From: Halomonas qaidamensis
GTDB taxonomy: Bacteria > Pseudomonadota > Gammaproteobacteria > Pseudomonadales > Halomonadaceae
Length of the DNA stretch: 64,000 bases
Assembly: GCF_025917315.1 (NCBI RefSeq)
Contig: NZ_CP080627.1
Coordinates: 2,914,001-2,978,000, forward strand
Direction of reading: 5' to 3'
Shown one piece after another: positions 54,564-63,620 of this stretch. The notes below the pieces were generated by a model that made no database searches, was not told the origin of the DNA, and saw nothing but the letters and a program-made list of their open reading frames with translations. Positions within the stretch are counted from its first letter, which is position 1. Each line of letters starts with the position of its first letter. The translations under genes were made by a program, and so were the position numbers.

Positions 54564-55109
54564 GTGCCTAACTCAACACCACTCACGCTTTCACCCGCCC
54601 CTAGCACATGCAGCTTGGAAACCTTTACCCACCATTATGGTGATGTGTATGAACACTCTCCTTGGGTAGCGGAAGCCGCCTGGAAGGAAGGGTTAAACAG
54701 TGCGCATGACGCACCGGACGCGCTGGCTGATCTCATGGGCCTTATGCTTCAGCAGGCAACACCTGAGCAGCAAATTGCTGTTATTCAGGCACACCCTGAC
54801 TTAGCAGGCAAAGCGGCAATATCGGGTGAGCTAACTCAAGATTCTACCCGCGAGCAAGCTGGTGCCGGGTTAGATCAATGTACGCCAGAGGAGTTTGCGC
54901 GCTTCGAACAGCTAAACGCAGCTTATAAAGAAAAGTTTGGCTTCCCCTTTGTGATTGCCGTGAAGGGGCTTGATCGTCACGCTATTTTGTACGCGTTTGA
55001 AAAACGCCTAAATAACGATCTTGCTGAGGAGAGAAAAACCGCCATTGAACAGATTATCCGTATCGCTCGCTTTCGGCTGAACGGGCGGGCCGAACAGCAG
55101 CTGTTGTAA
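54564..55109 (+). CDS. uraD: OHCU decarboxylase
   Basis: A 181-residue decarboxylase that turns OHCU into (S)-allantoin. The catalytic motif IQAHPDLAGKA (about residue 78), TREQAGAGLDQCTPEEFARF and KFGFPFVIAVKGLDRHAIL are all present. It starts with GTG after GGAGAG. With uraH and puuD it completes urate to allantoin; the divergent layout lets one operator site control all. A hairpin follows. Confidence 0.92.
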   Translation: MPNSTPLTLSPAPSTCSLETFTHHYGDVYEHSPWVAEAAWKEGLNSAHDAPDALADLMGLMLQQATPEQQIAVIQAHPDLAGKAAISGELTQDSTREQAGAGLDQCTPEEFARFEQLNAAYKEKFGFPFVIAVKGLDRHAILYAFEKRLNNDLAEERKTAIEQIIRIARFRLNGRAEQQLL

Positions 55110-55131
55110 TTGGCATAATCTAAGTAGATAC

Positions 55132-55165
55132 AAAAATGCCGCACCTAATTTCCAGCGCGGCATTT
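55132..55165. terminator. Hairpin between uraD and the phasin gene
   Basis: AAATGCCGC (55134-55142) and GCGGCATTT (55157-55165) pair across a 14-base loop, with A-rich and T-rich flanks, so it may stop transcription from both convergent genes. Confidence 0.65.
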
Positions 55166-55225
55166 ATCTACCAACTGATAGCGTTCAATCTTTTTCTTTC
55201 AAACGCTTATCTAAAGCATGGTGTA

Positions 55226-55582
55226 TTACTGCTTTGTACTTTCCACTGCTTTCTTAGTGGTTTCTTCTGCCATTTTTTGGCTTTCTTGCATAAAGCTTTG
55301 GCTGATAGAAGTGACTTTCTCAGAGTCTCCCTTCATGCGCTCCATGAGGTCAGTTGCAGCTTTCTGCTGACTTTCCATGGCTTTTTTAAAGCTATCGGCA
55401 TCTTTCACGTCTAACCATGTGCGTGCCTGTGCAATGGTCATATCGGAATAAGCGCGCGCTGCATCCATTTGCGCACTAACAATCTGTTGATAATAATCAA
55501 GCGCTGCCAGCGTATAAGAGCGCATGGGTGCTGAAATAACAGACTCAAACTGCTGACTGGTTTTCTCTGCGGCCTTGTTCAT
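55226..55582 (-). CDS. Phasin-family protein
   Basis: A 118-residue helical, amphipathic protein of the phasin_2 type: APMRSYTLAALDYYQQIVSA at the start and LMERMKGDSEKVTSISQSF later, with a lysine- and glutamate-rich tail. Phasins coat polyhydroxyalkanoate granules and influence their size. Halomonads are known PHA makers, which fits, but no PHA synthase gene is in the window. ATG 55582 follows GGGG by eight bases; a GTG one codon before is equally in frame. The upstream region has a tandem repeat. Confidence 0.8.
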   Translation of the reverse strand: MNKAAEKTSQQFESVISAPMRSYTLAALDYYQQIVSAQMDAARAYSDMTIAQARTWLDVKDADSFKKAMESQQKAATDLMERMKGDSEKVTSISQSFMQESQKMAEETTKKAVESTKQ

Positions 55583-55657
55583 CACATAATCCCCTTGAGT
55601 GAGCTAGCGATTCGACTCGCATCGATGAGCGGTCGATGGTCAGGCGGTTGCCTTTAC

Positions 55658-55737
55658 TAACAACTGCCTTTATTAGCTACTGTCTTTAGTAACTACTAAC
55701 CTTAGTAACTACTACTTTCAGTAACTACTGTCTTAAT
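55658..55737. repeat. 16-bp tandem repeat, five copies, upstream of the phasin gene
   Basis: Units TAACAACTGCCTTTAT, TAGCTACTGTCTTTAG, TAACTACTAACCTTAG, TAACTACTACTTTCAG and TAACTACTGTCTTAAT lie head to tail. The array ends about 75 bases upstream of the phasin start, where it could alter promoter spacing or regulator access. Confidence 0.88.
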
Positions 55738-55840
55738 AACAACAAAGCTAGCAGCGCTTTTTGTGCAGCGCAACATGATTTTTTCATAATCTTGCGTCAG
55801 ATCATTAATATAAATATCCTGCTTTTTTGGCAGCGACGAC

Positions 55841-56530
55841 TTAACGATTGCCAAACAAGTATTTACGCGCTTGTTCATCCATTTCTCCGCCTCCCTGCGG
55901 GTTGACGTCTTCGATCAAAGAATAAGCTTTTCGAACAGCAGGACGTTGCGCCACTTCATTAAACCATCGCTCTAAATCAGAAAACTCCTCCAGCGTTTGT
56001 CGCTGCTTATCCCATGGCACAATCCAGGGATAAATCGCCATATCAGCAATGGAGTAACAGTCACCCCCTACGTAGTGCTGCTGGGATAAACGCTGATCTA
56101 ACACGCTATACAAGCGATGCGTCTCACGAACATAACGTTCGATAGCGTATTCAATTTTCTGTGGAGCATATTGGCAAAAATGATGGTTTTGGCCTGCCAT
56201 CGGCCCAAGCCCACCCATTTGCCAATGAAGCCACTGCAACACGACATAGCGCTCACGCCCTTCTGAGGGTAGAAACTGGCCACACTTATCAGCCAAGTAT
56301 TCTAAAATAGCGCCCGACTCAAAGAGCGCTAGGGGTTGGCCGCCATCTTTAGGCGCATGATCAACAATGGCGGGAATACGGTTATTAGGCGAAATGGTTA
56401 AGAATTCGGGATCAAACTGCTCCCCACGCCCAATGTTAATAGGTTTTACCCGATAAAGAAGCTTAGCTTCTTCAAGCATGATGGAGATTTTGTGGCCATT
56501 GGGAGTTGTCCAGTAATACAGGTCAATCAT
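55841..56530 (-). CDS. Glutathione S-transferase, YfcG/Ure2-like
   Basis: A 229-residue GST. The thioredoxin-fold N-terminus has YYWTTPNGHKISIMLEE and the cis-proline region NNRIPAIVDH with FESGAILEYLADK, which binds glutathione; the helical C-terminal domain contains QMGGLGPMAGQNHHF and SIADMAIYPW. The TTPNG motif is characteristic of the Ure2-like disulphide-bond reductase subgroup (YfcG, YghU). ATG 56530 has AGGAG six bases upstream; another ATG two codons earlier overlaps it. A second, unrelated GST gene lies 93 bases upstream on the same strand. Confidence 0.87.
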   Translation of the reverse strand: MIDLYYWTTPNGHKISIMLEEAKLLYRVKPINIGRGEQFDPEFLTISPNNRIPAIVDHAPKDGGQPLALFESGAILEYLADKCGQFLPSEGRERYVVLQWLHWQMGGLGPMAGQNHHFCQYAPQKIEYAIERYVRETHRLYSVLDQRLSQQHYVGGDCYSIADMAIYPWIVPWDKQRQTLEEFSDLERWFNEVAQRPAVRKAYSLIEDVNPQGGGEMDEQARKYLFGNR

Positions 56531-56596
56531 TGCCATCTCCTCTCACACAGGCGGCGTAAGCCGCTTGCGTGGTTTTACTAGTACATACGATTGATA

Positions 56597-56618
56597 CAGG
56601 CGGCAACGCTGCCGCCTG
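56597..56618 (-). terminator. Hairpin between the two GST genes
   Basis: CAGGCGGCA (56597-56605) and TGCCGCCTG (56610-56618) form a nine-base-pair stem with a four-base loop, six bases past the stop of the upstream GST. No T-run follows on the minus strand, so read-through is possible. Confidence 0.5.
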
Positions 56619-56623
56619 ACACA

Positions 56624-57316
56624 TTATAAATCACGAATAGTGACGGCCTTACCCGCGACCGCGTCGTGCACCTCCAGCATACGCTTAAACCATTCATCCA
56701 CCGGATCATTCGCATCAACTAATAGCTCAAGGGACACGGTATACGCCCACATCATGCTACCGAATAACAGGTAATCCGCTCCGCTAGGGGCTTCACCATC
56801 CAGAAACGGACTTGCTCGCAACTGATCACGCACTGGGGCTAATAGCTGCTTTAGCTGAGCTCTCCCTTGCTCTGGATTGTTAACCTCTTCTAATCGCATA
56901 CCAAAACGGGCTTCACGGGTCTCTCTGAAATAAGCACGATCGTCAGGATGGATGGCCTCCAATAAATCTAATGCCACTGTTCGAAAAAGTGCCGGTGTAA
57001 CGCTACGCTCAACATAGAGCTTAAAAAAGTGCACACGCTGATAACTCACTCCTTCTCCCAACACGGGGTTCGCAGGGTAGGCTTCATCTAAGTAACGCAA
57101 GATGTCAAAGCTATCGGTGACCACAGTGTCGCCATCGGTTAATACCGGCACTTTGTCGTAATCTGCAAAGGCAAGCGCCTCTTTTTCACGAAAACGCCAA
57201 GGGACCGTCGTATATTCCAGCCCTTTGTGTGCCAGTGCCATACGCACGCGCCAGCAGTAGGGTGAAAAACGTAAGCGCTCATCGCGCCCACATAAATCAT
57301 AAAGGGTTATTGCCAC
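56624..57316 (-). CDS. Glutathione S-transferase family protein
   Basis: A 230-residue GST-like protein beginning with GTG. The N-terminal domain shows CGRDERLRFSPYCWRVRMAL (active-site SPYCW) and KVPVLTDGDTVVTDSFDILR, the glutathione-binding cis-Pro and Ser-Asp region; the C-terminal domain contains PFLDGEAPSGADYLLFGSMM. The SPYCWR motif resembles omega/beta-etherase-like GSTs with a cysteine in the active site. Substrate unknown. GGAG lies nine bases before the start. Confidence 0.82.
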   Translation of the reverse strand: MAITLYDLCGRDERLRFSPYCWRVRMALAHKGLEYTTVPWRFREKEALAFADYDKVPVLTDGDTVVTDSFDILRYLDEAYPANPVLGEGVSYQRVHFFKLYVERSVTPALFRTVALDLLEAIHPDDRAYFRETREARFGMRLEEVNNPEQGRAQLKQLLAPVRDQLRASPFLDGEAPSGADYLLFGSMMWAYTVSLELLVDANDPVDEWFKRMLEVHDAVAGKAVTIRDL

Positions 57317-57793
57317 GGTAGCGGTCTCCTTGTTGTTGAAGAGAGTAGTTAAAAAGTTGTTTAAGCAAAATTGTCACAACGGAAGCTCCAATCAACAACA
57401 ATGGGCGCAAGCCATCAAGGACGCAAGTGGCTTTGCCCAGGCTGATCGTCCTCCATCAGCAGGCAAATGGTCTTTATCAAGGAAAGGATTTCGCAAACGT
57501 TGCTGGCTCTGCACCGCTTACTTGGATGGAAACTGTACTGTCTATTAGTCTAATAACTTGATGCCAGCCTCACTACATTGAGGAGATTTAAAAGCAAATA
57601 AAAACAAATCGTTAAAATTAAAAAAGTGGTTCAAAGCCTATACGGATAGCTCCTCATAATTGGTCTTACCAATTATCCAATATAGCCATTTTTTCTACCT
57701 AACCGTATCTTTCGCACTGACCCGACCAGCATTGCCACAAACCGCTGGCATCTGCCGAGCACACCAAATCAATAACAAGGGGCCATTCCTCAC
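57317..57793. other. 477-base gap before the glycolate/lactate permease gene
   Basis: Holds the FadR-type operator at 57656-57676 and the permease promoter region. A 72-codon open frame at 57330-57548 has no ribosome site and no recognisable family, and was not called. Nothing else was seen. Confidence 0.55.
57656..57676. promoter_or_regulatory. FadR-subfamily (LldR/PdhR/GlcC-like) operator
   Basis: ATAATTGGT, spacer CTT, ACCAATTAT: perfect nine-base arms around three bases, the classic AATTGGT-N3-ACCAATT site of GntR regulators of the FadR subfamily such as PdhR and LldR. It is 118 bases upstream of the permease start. No such regulator is encoded close by. Confidence 0.75.
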
Positions 57794-59485
57794 ATGAATG
57801 AAACTACACTTGCACTTCTGGCATTTCTGCCGCTGTTGCTTGCCGGTATTTTGCTCATTGGTTTTAAAATACCCGCAAAAATAGCGATGCCGATTGTTTT
57901 CCTGACGGCAGCCATCATTGGTCTAACCGCTTGGGATATGTCGTTTAGCCGCGTTGCCGCGTCTACTATTCAAGGTTTGATCCAAACAGCAGGCCTTTTA
58001 TGGATTATTTTTGGCGCTATCTTACTGCTGAACACGCTCAAACATTCTGGTGGCATCACTGCGATTCGTAACGGTTTTTCAGGCATCAGCCCTGACCGTC
58101 GCGTTCAGGCGCTAATTGTTGCTTGGTTGTTTGGCTGCTTTATTGAAGGTGCGTCTGGTTTCGGCACCCCAGCCGCGGTTGCTGCGCCATTGATGGTGGC
58201 ACTCGGTTTCCCTGCGCTGGCTGCGGTTGTTGTCGGCATGATGATTCAGTCCACACCCGTTTCTTTTGGTGCCGTCGGCACGCCGGTTGTTGTTGGCGTT
58301 GGTAGCGGGCTGGACCGTGCAGGCATCACTGCACAATTAGAAGCAAACGGTTCTACGTGGGATGTGTTTTTCCAGCAGGTCACCAGCTCTGTCGCCATCA
58401 CTCACGGCATCGTGGGCATTTTAATGCCGTTGATTCTGGTGTTGATTATGGTGCGCTTCTTTGGTGCTAACCGCTCCTGGAAAGAAGGTCTATCTATTGC
58501 GCCTTTTGCCATCTTCACCGGTATTTCGTTCGTTGTGCCATACATGCTGGTAGGTGTTTTCTTAGGCCCTGAATTCCCATCAATGATTGGCGCCATGGTC
58601 GGTCTGGCAATCGTTGTACCTGCCGCGCGTAAAGGCTTCCTATTGCCGAAAGACACCTGGGACTTCCCTGAATCAACGTCATGGCCCGATGAGTGGATTG
58701 GTAACCTACAAATCAAACTGGATGACGTTGCTGGCAAAGCGCCAATGTCAACGCTAAAAGGCTGGATTCCTTACGTTCTACTTGCAGTCTTCTTGGTCGC
58801 GTCACGTATTATTGAGCCGCTGAAGTCCGCACTGACCTCTGTCAGCCTGAGCTGGACCAATATTCTGGGTGAGGCGGGTATCAGCGGTGGTGTGCAACCA
58901 CTTTATCTGCCGGGCGGCATTATCGTTGCAGTGGTCATCGTCACTTACTTCCTGCACAGCATGAACCCGCAGAAAATCAGTGCGGCTGTCTCTGAATCGA
59001 CTAAAACCATCTTTGGTGCCGGCTTTGTCTTAATCTTCACCGTTCCGATGGTGCGTATCCTGATTAACTCTGGTGTTAATGGCGCTGACCTTGTGTCAAT
59101 GCCCGTCATGATGGCCCAAGCGGTAGCGAGCAGTGTTGGCGGTATCTATCCCTTCTTTGCGCCAGCCGTTGGTGCGATGGGCGCCTTTATTGCCGGTTCA
59201 AATACCGTTTCTAACCTGATGCTAGCGGAATTCCAGTTTAGCGTTGCCGAAACGCTCGGCCTATCTACCGCAATGATGGTAGCGCTGCAAGCAGTCGGTG
59301 CAGCAGCGGGTAATATGATTGCGATTCATAACGTTGTCGCCGCATCAGCAACAGTAGGTCTACTAGGCCGTGAAGGTACAACGATTCGTAAAACAATTAT
59401 TCCCACCATCTACTATCTAATCTTTACTGGAATCATTGCGTTAATCGCTTTTTATGTGATTGGCATTACCGACCCATTAATGTGA
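57794..59485 (+). CDS. Lactate/glycolate permease (LctP family)
   Basis: A 563-residue permease of the LctP family (LldP/GlcA) with at least twelve membrane segments. Landmarks are [20 protein letters not shown] (about residues 116-135), [19 protein letters not shown] and [19 protein letters not shown] near residue 475. These proton symporters carry L-lactate, D-lactate and glycolate. The adjacent glcDEF genes make glycolate the more likely substrate. A FadR-type operator precedes it and a hairpin follows. Confidence 0.9.
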   Translation: MNETTLALLAFLPLLLAGILLIGFKIPAKIAMPIVFLTAAIIGLTAWDMSFSRVAASTIQGLIQTAGLLWIIFGAILLLNTLKHSGGITAIRNGFSGISPDRRVQALIVAWLFGCFIEGASGFGTPAAVAAPLMVALGFPALAAVVVGMMIQSTPVSFGAVGTPVVVGVGSGLDRAGITAQLEANGSTWDVFFQQVTSSVAITHGIVGILMPLILVLIMVRFFGANRSWKEGLSIAPFAIFTGISFVVPYMLVGVFLGPEFPSMIGAMVGLAIVVPAARKGFLLPKDTWDFPESTSWPDEWIGNLQIKLDDVAGKAPMSTLKGWIPYVLLAVFLVASRIIEPLKSALTSVSLSWTNILGEAGISGGVQPLYLPGGIIVAVVIVTYFLHSMNPQKISAAVSESTKTIFGAGFVLIFTVPMVRILINSGVNGADLVSMPVMMAQAVASSVGGIYPFFAPAVGAMGAFIAGSNTVSNLMLAEFQFSVAETLGLSTAMMVALQAVGAAAGNMIAIHNVVAASATVGLLGREGTTIRKTIIPTIYYLIFTGIIALIAFYVIGITDPLM

Positions 59486-59519
59486 CGGTGAAGCGTTAGT
59501 CATTATTAAGCACTCTACG

Positions 59520-59543
59520 CTGGGTAGCCTTAGGGCTACCCAG
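59520..59543 (+). terminator. Hairpin after the permease gene
   Basis: CTGGGTAGCC (59520-59529) and GGCTACCCAG (59534-59543) form a ten-base-pair stem with loop TTAG. No T-run follows at once, so it could protect the mRNA 3' end or stop transcription in part. Confidence 0.6.
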
Positions 59544-59609
59544 CAGCCGTAAGAACGTTTTCAATGCTCAGCCATCTAAACCACGCCAGCATGTCTAGCC
59601 TTTTCACAG

Positions 59610-59627
59610 TATGAAAAAGTTTTCTAG
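59610..59627. promoter_or_regulatory. Degenerate copy of the glcD operator
   Basis: TATGAAAAAGTTTTCTAG resembles the downstream palindrome (59644 onwards: TATGGAAAGCTTTTCCAT) and begins 34 bases before it, about three helical turns. Confidence 0.4.
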
Positions 59628-59641
59628 TGCCGCTTTAGTTA

Positions 59642-59664
59642 TTTATGGAAAGCTTTTCCATAAA
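59642..59664. promoter_or_regulatory. IclR-like operator upstream of glcD
   Basis: TTTATGGAAA, spacer GCT, TTTCCATAAA: perfect ten-base arms, 43 bases before the glcD start. The core TGGAAA-N3-TTTCCA matches the half-sites and spacing of the E. coli IclR consensus and resembles AllR sites. Glyoxylate is an effector of both regulators, which fits glycolate oxidase control. Confidence 0.6.
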
Positions 59665-59707
59665 GTGATTAGATACCTTCCTGCCCTCCTCATCCACAGG
59701 AGCTAAC

Positions 59708-61207
59708 ATGAATATTCATTTCGATGAACGCCTCGACGGCGAATTCATATACCGCGATAAAGCAGACGTATTAGAGGATCTGCAAAATGCAGTGCCCTCC
59801 TTAACACTGCTTCACAGGGAAGAGGATTTACACCCCTTTGAATGTGATGGCCTTGCCGCTTATCGAATCCTGCCAATGTTGGTTGCATTACCCGAAACGC
59901 TGGAACAGGTAGAAGGCCTTTTAAAGCGCTGCCATGCGTTAGGTGTTCCTGTGGTTACCCGTGGTGCAGGCACAGGACTTTCCGGCGGTGCCCTACCACT
60001 TGAGCGGGGCGTGCTGCTCGTCATGTCACGCTTCAACACCATCATTAATGTTGACCCAGATGCCCGCACCGCACGTGTGCAGCCTGGCGTGCGCAACTTA
60101 GCGATCTCTGAGGCTGCCGCGCCTTATGGGCTCTATTACGCACCCGACCCTTCTTCACAAATCGCTTGTTCTATTGGCGGCAATGTGGCTGAAAATGCGG
60201 GCGGCGTGCACTGTCTAAAGTACGGGCTCACGGTCCATAACGTAATGCGCGTTGATGTAATGACGATTGAAGGTGAGCGCATGACGCTAGGGTCCGAAGC
60301 ACTAGATGCACCTGGCTTTGATCTTCTTGCGCTGATGAACGGCTCTGAAGGCATGCTGGGCGTGGTCACGGAGATCACCGTAAAACTGCTGCCAAAACCT
60401 GAAACTGCCAAAGTACTGATGGCCAGTTTTGATGATGTAGAAAAAGCGGGCCGTGCGGTTGGCGATATTATTGCTGCTGGGATAATTCCTGGCGGGCTAG
60501 AAATGATGGATAAACTTGCCATCAAGGCCGCAGAAGATTTCATCAAGGCAGGCTACCCCGTTGAAGCAGAAGCTATTCTTCTGTGTGAACTAGATGGCGT
60601 TGAAGCCGACGTGGATGATGATTGCCAAACCGTTCGCCGAGTCTTAGAAAAAGCCGGTGCAACCGATATTCAGCAGGCGCGCGATGAGGCCGAGCGTGCC
60701 AAGTTTTGGGCAGGGAGAAAAAATGCGTTCCCCGCCGTGGGCCGCATGTCGCCTGACTACTACTGCATGGATGGCACGATTCCACGTCGCGAGCTCCCCC
60801 GAGTACTCAAGGGCATTGCGGCCCTGTCGGAAGAGAGTGGGTTAGCGATTGCCAACGTTTTCCACGCCGGTGACGGCAATATGCATCCGCTGATTCTATT
60901 TGATGCCAACAAAGAGGGTCAGTTGACGCTCGCCGAAGATGTAGGCGGAAAAATTCTAGAGCTATGCGTGGCGGCGGGTGGCTCTATTACTGGCGAACAC
61001 GGCGTTGGCCGCGAAAAAATCAATCAGATGTGCAGTCAATTTCACTCCGACGAATTAACGGTATTCCATGCATTGAAAGCCGCTTTTGACCCACAGCGCC
61101 TTCTCAACCCAGGGAAAAACATTCCCACCCTGGCGCGCTGTGCCGAGTTTGGAGCCATGCACGTGCACAACAACGAGCTACCGCATCCGGAACTACCACG
61201 CTTCTGA
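59708..61207 (+). CDS. glcD: Glycolate oxidase subunit GlcD (FAD-linked)
   Basis: A 499-residue FAD_binding_4 oxidoreductase, the catalytic subunit of glycolate oxidase, which makes glyoxylate. The FAD region contains VVTRGAGTGLSGGALPLERG (about residues 82-101) and DPSSQIACSIGGNVAENAGG, and the C-terminal domain has NVFHAGDGNMHPLILFD and the GSITGEHGVGREK signature. AGGAG lies six bases before ATG. It heads glcDEF. An IclR-like palindrome lies just upstream. Confidence 0.95.
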   Translation: MNIHFDERLDGEFIYRDKADVLEDLQNAVPSLTLLHREEDLHPFECDGLAAYRILPMLVALPETLEQVEGLLKRCHALGVPVVTRGAGTGLSGGALPLERGVLLVMSRFNTIINVDPDARTARVQPGVRNLAISEAAAPYGLYYAPDPSSQIACSIGGNVAENAGGVHCLKYGLTVHNVMRVDVMTIEGERMTLGSEALDAPGFDLLALMNGSEGMLGVVTEITVKLLPKPETAKVLMASFDDVEKAGRAVGDIIAAGIIPGGLEMMDKLAIKAAEDFIKAGYPVEAEAILLCELDGVEADVDDDCQTVRRVLEKAGATDIQQARDEAERAKFWAGRKNAFPAVGRMSPDYYCMDGTIPRRELPRVLKGIAALSEESGLAIANVFHAGDGNMHPLILFDANKEGQLTLAEDVGGKILELCVAAGGSITGEHGVGREKINQMCSQFHSDELTVFHALKAAFDPQRLLNPGKNIPTLARCAEFGAMHVHNNELPHPELPRF

Positions 61208-61258
61208 TGCCACTCCTAGTCGACTAACCACTAGGAAGTATAATTATTAGGAATGACC

Positions 61259-62359
61259 ATGACTGAACTAGCGATACATGCTGCCGACCGAGATATCGCT
61301 GCCAACCTGTGTGAACAGGTGCGCAGCGCCTATGCCGACCGCACACCACTGCGCATAGTAGGTGGCGACACTCGCGCTTTTTATGGCCGACCGGTAGAAG
61401 GCAACGCCCTCAACATGGCGGCCCATAGCGGTATTGTCTCTTATGACCCGGTAGAACTTGTGGTTACTGTTCGTGCTGGTACGCGTTTAAGCGAACTCAA
61501 CGCTGCACTGGCTGAAAAAAATCAAATGCTGGCCTTTGAGCCACCCGCATTTAGCGATGCCAGCACCATCGGCGGCGCTGTTGCCACCGGCATGTCTGGC
61601 CCACGCCGCCCATGGGCTGGCGCCGCAAGGGACTTTGTTTTAGGCACACGGGTGATCACCCAGGAAGGTAAACTGCTGCGTTTTGGCGGCGAAGTCATGA
61701 AAAACGTTGCGGGTTACGACCTGTCACGCTTGATGGCTGGCGCTCAGGGCACCCTAGGTGTACTGGCTGATATTTCCTTTAAAGTACTGCCTATCCCCAC
61801 CGCCAACCACAGCCTGCGCCTTAGCATGGGCCTTGAAGAAGCGCTGGCCAAACTCGCCGAATTAGGACGACAGCCCCTGCCTATTACCGCCGCAGGATGG
61901 CACGCAGGCGAGCTATTTATTCGCCTGGAAGGCGGTGCAAGCTCAGTTAACGCGACCAAAGAGCGCCTGGGCGGTGAGTCACTTTCTAACGACTTCTGGC
62001 AGCAATTGCGTGACCACCAACACGCCTTCTTTAAGCTGAATGAGGGGCAGGCATTGTGGCGTTTATCACTCCCCCCCAATACGCCACCACTCGCCCTAGA
62101 AATTCCTCAAAGCGATCTTTTTTATGACTGGGGCGGCAGCCAACGATGGGTAAAAACTCATATGACGGCTGACACATTGCGCGCGGCTTGCGAGCAAGCC
62201 GGTGGCCATGCCACCTGTTTCACTCCTTTCGCTCAAGGCGGAGCAGAATCGCCGTTTACTCCGCTCAACCCTGTAGTTGAAAAGTATCATCGCAATCTGA
62301 AGGCCGAGCTGGATGCCTACGGCATTTTCAACCCAGGTCGTCTTTATGCGGCGTTTTAA
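61259..62359 (+). CDS. glcE: Glycolate oxidase FAD-binding subunit GlcE
   Basis: A 366-residue FAD-binding subunit. RIVGGDTRAFYGRP and FSDASTIGGAVATGMSGPRR form the FAD site, with GEVMKNVAGYDLSRLMAGAQ (the family hallmark) following, and the end LKAELDAYGIFNPGRLY. Two in-frame ATGs lie side by side; I use 61259, which has AGGA seven bases upstream, rather than 61253. It follows glcD by 51 bases and precedes glcF by 14. Confidence 0.93.
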   Translation: MTELAIHAADRDIAANLCEQVRSAYADRTPLRIVGGDTRAFYGRPVEGNALNMAAHSGIVSYDPVELVVTVRAGTRLSELNAALAEKNQMLAFEPPAFSDASTIGGAVATGMSGPRRPWAGAARDFVLGTRVITQEGKLLRFGGEVMKNVAGYDLSRLMAGAQGTLGVLADISFKVLPIPTANHSLRLSMGLEEALAKLAELGRQPLPITAAGWHAGELFIRLEGGASSVNATKERLGGESLSNDFWQQLRDHQHAFFKLNEGQALWRLSLPPNTPPLALEIPQSDLFYDWGGSQRWVKTHMTADTLRAACEQAGGHATCFTPFAQGGAESPFTPLNPVVEKYHRNLKAELDAYGIFNPGRLYAAF

Positions 62360-62373
62360 TCAGGAGAGCTGAC

Positions 62374-63606
62374 ATGCAGACGCACTTTACCGATGCTGAC
62401 CGCCAAAAACCGCATATTCAGGAGGCTGAGCGTATTCTACGCACCTGCGTTCACTGCGGCTTCTGTAATGCCACCTGCCCCACCTATCAGCTATTGGGCG
62501 ACGAGCGTGACGGCCCTCGTGGGCGCATCTATTTAATGAAAGAGTTACTGGAGAGCCGCGATGACGATGACCAGGTCACTGAAGAAACGCGTCTACATTT
62601 AGACCGCTGCCTTTCCTGCCGCAACTGTGAAACTACCTGCCCATCGGGCGTGGAGTATCACAAACTTTTAGATATCGGCCGTGCAGAAATTGATCGCCGG
62701 GTACCTCGCCCAATGGCTGAACGCGCCCAACGCTATGCGCTACGTAAAATGCTGGTGGACCCTAAGCGCTTCAAAGCACTTCTGACATTAGGGCAAACCT
62801 TCAAACCCCTGGTGCCTGGCAAACTGCGTAGCAAAATGCCGCCAGCACCAGTAGATGCAGGCCAACGTCCGGATAGCCAGCGCCATCCTCGTAAGGTGTT
62901 AATATTAGAAGGGTGCGTTCAACCAGGCCTATCTCCGAATACCAATGCAGCGACCGCTCGACTTTTAGATCGGCTTGGCATTAGCGTAACGCCTATCAGC
63001 GAAGCAGGCTGCTGTGGAGCCATTGATTTCCACTTGAATGCCCAGGATGATGGCCGTGCCCGTATGCGGGCTAATATCGATGCTTGGTGGCCACAGATTG
63101 AACAAGGAGCTGAAGCCATTGTTCAAACGGCCAGTGGCTGCGGTGCCTTTGTTAAAGAGTATGGTGACATGCTCAAAGACGACCCAGCCTATGCAGAGAA
63201 AGCGCAAAAAGTAAGTGCGCTAGCAAAAGATATTGTGGAAATCCTGCGTGATGAGCCAGTAGAGAAGCTACAGCTTAAAGAGCATCAACGTCTCGCGTTT
63301 CACTGCCCGTGTACGCTACAACACGCCCAGAAGCTCAATGGTGCAGTTGAAGGCGTGCTAAGCAAGCTGGGCTTTTCGCTAACACCAGTGAAAGACGCCC
63401 ATTTATGTTGTGGCTCAGCAGGCACCTATTCGGTGACTCAACCAGAACTTGCTACCCAGCTACGCAACAATAAGCTCGATGCGCTTGAAGCGAGTAATCC
63501 TGAGGTTATCGTTACTGCCAATATTGGCTGCCAAACCCATCTAGCTAGCGCCAATCGCACCCCGGTAAGGCACTGGGTAGAAGTGGTTGATGCCGCTCTG
63601 GTATAA
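62374..63606 (+). CDS. glcF: Glycolate oxidase iron-sulfur subunit GlcF
   Basis: A 410-residue subunit with two 4Fe-4S motifs, CVHCGFCNATCPTY (about residues 25-38) and CLSCRNCETTCPSG (about 76-89), and two CCG domains (GCCGAIDFHL and LCCGSAGTYSVTQP). It passes electrons from GlcD to the membrane quinone pool. Spacing of 14 bases to glcE, with GGAG before ATG, shows one operon. Confidence 0.95.
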   Translation: MQTHFTDADRQKPHIQEAERILRTCVHCGFCNATCPTYQLLGDERDGPRGRIYLMKELLESRDDDDQVTEETRLHLDRCLSCRNCETTCPSGVEYHKLLDIGRAEIDRRVPRPMAERAQRYALRKMLVDPKRFKALLTLGQTFKPLVPGKLRSKMPPAPVDAGQRPDSQRHPRKVLILEGCVQPGLSPNTNAATARLLDRLGISVTPISEAGCCGAIDFHLNAQDDGRARMRANIDAWWPQIEQGAEAIVQTASGCGAFVKEYGDMLKDDPAYAEKAQKVSALAKDIVEILRDEPVEKLQLKEHQRLAFHCPCTLQHAQKLNGAVEGVLSKLGFSLTPVKDAHLCCGSAGTYSVTQPELATQLRNNKLDALEASNPEVIVTANIGCQTHLASANRTPVRHWVEVVDAALV

Positions 63607-63620
63607 ACACTAATTCACTT

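Noticed and set aside
57330..57548. A 72-codon open frame in the gap before the permease gene
   Set aside because: No ribosome site, no recognisable family and composition not like neighbouring genes; it is probably chance.
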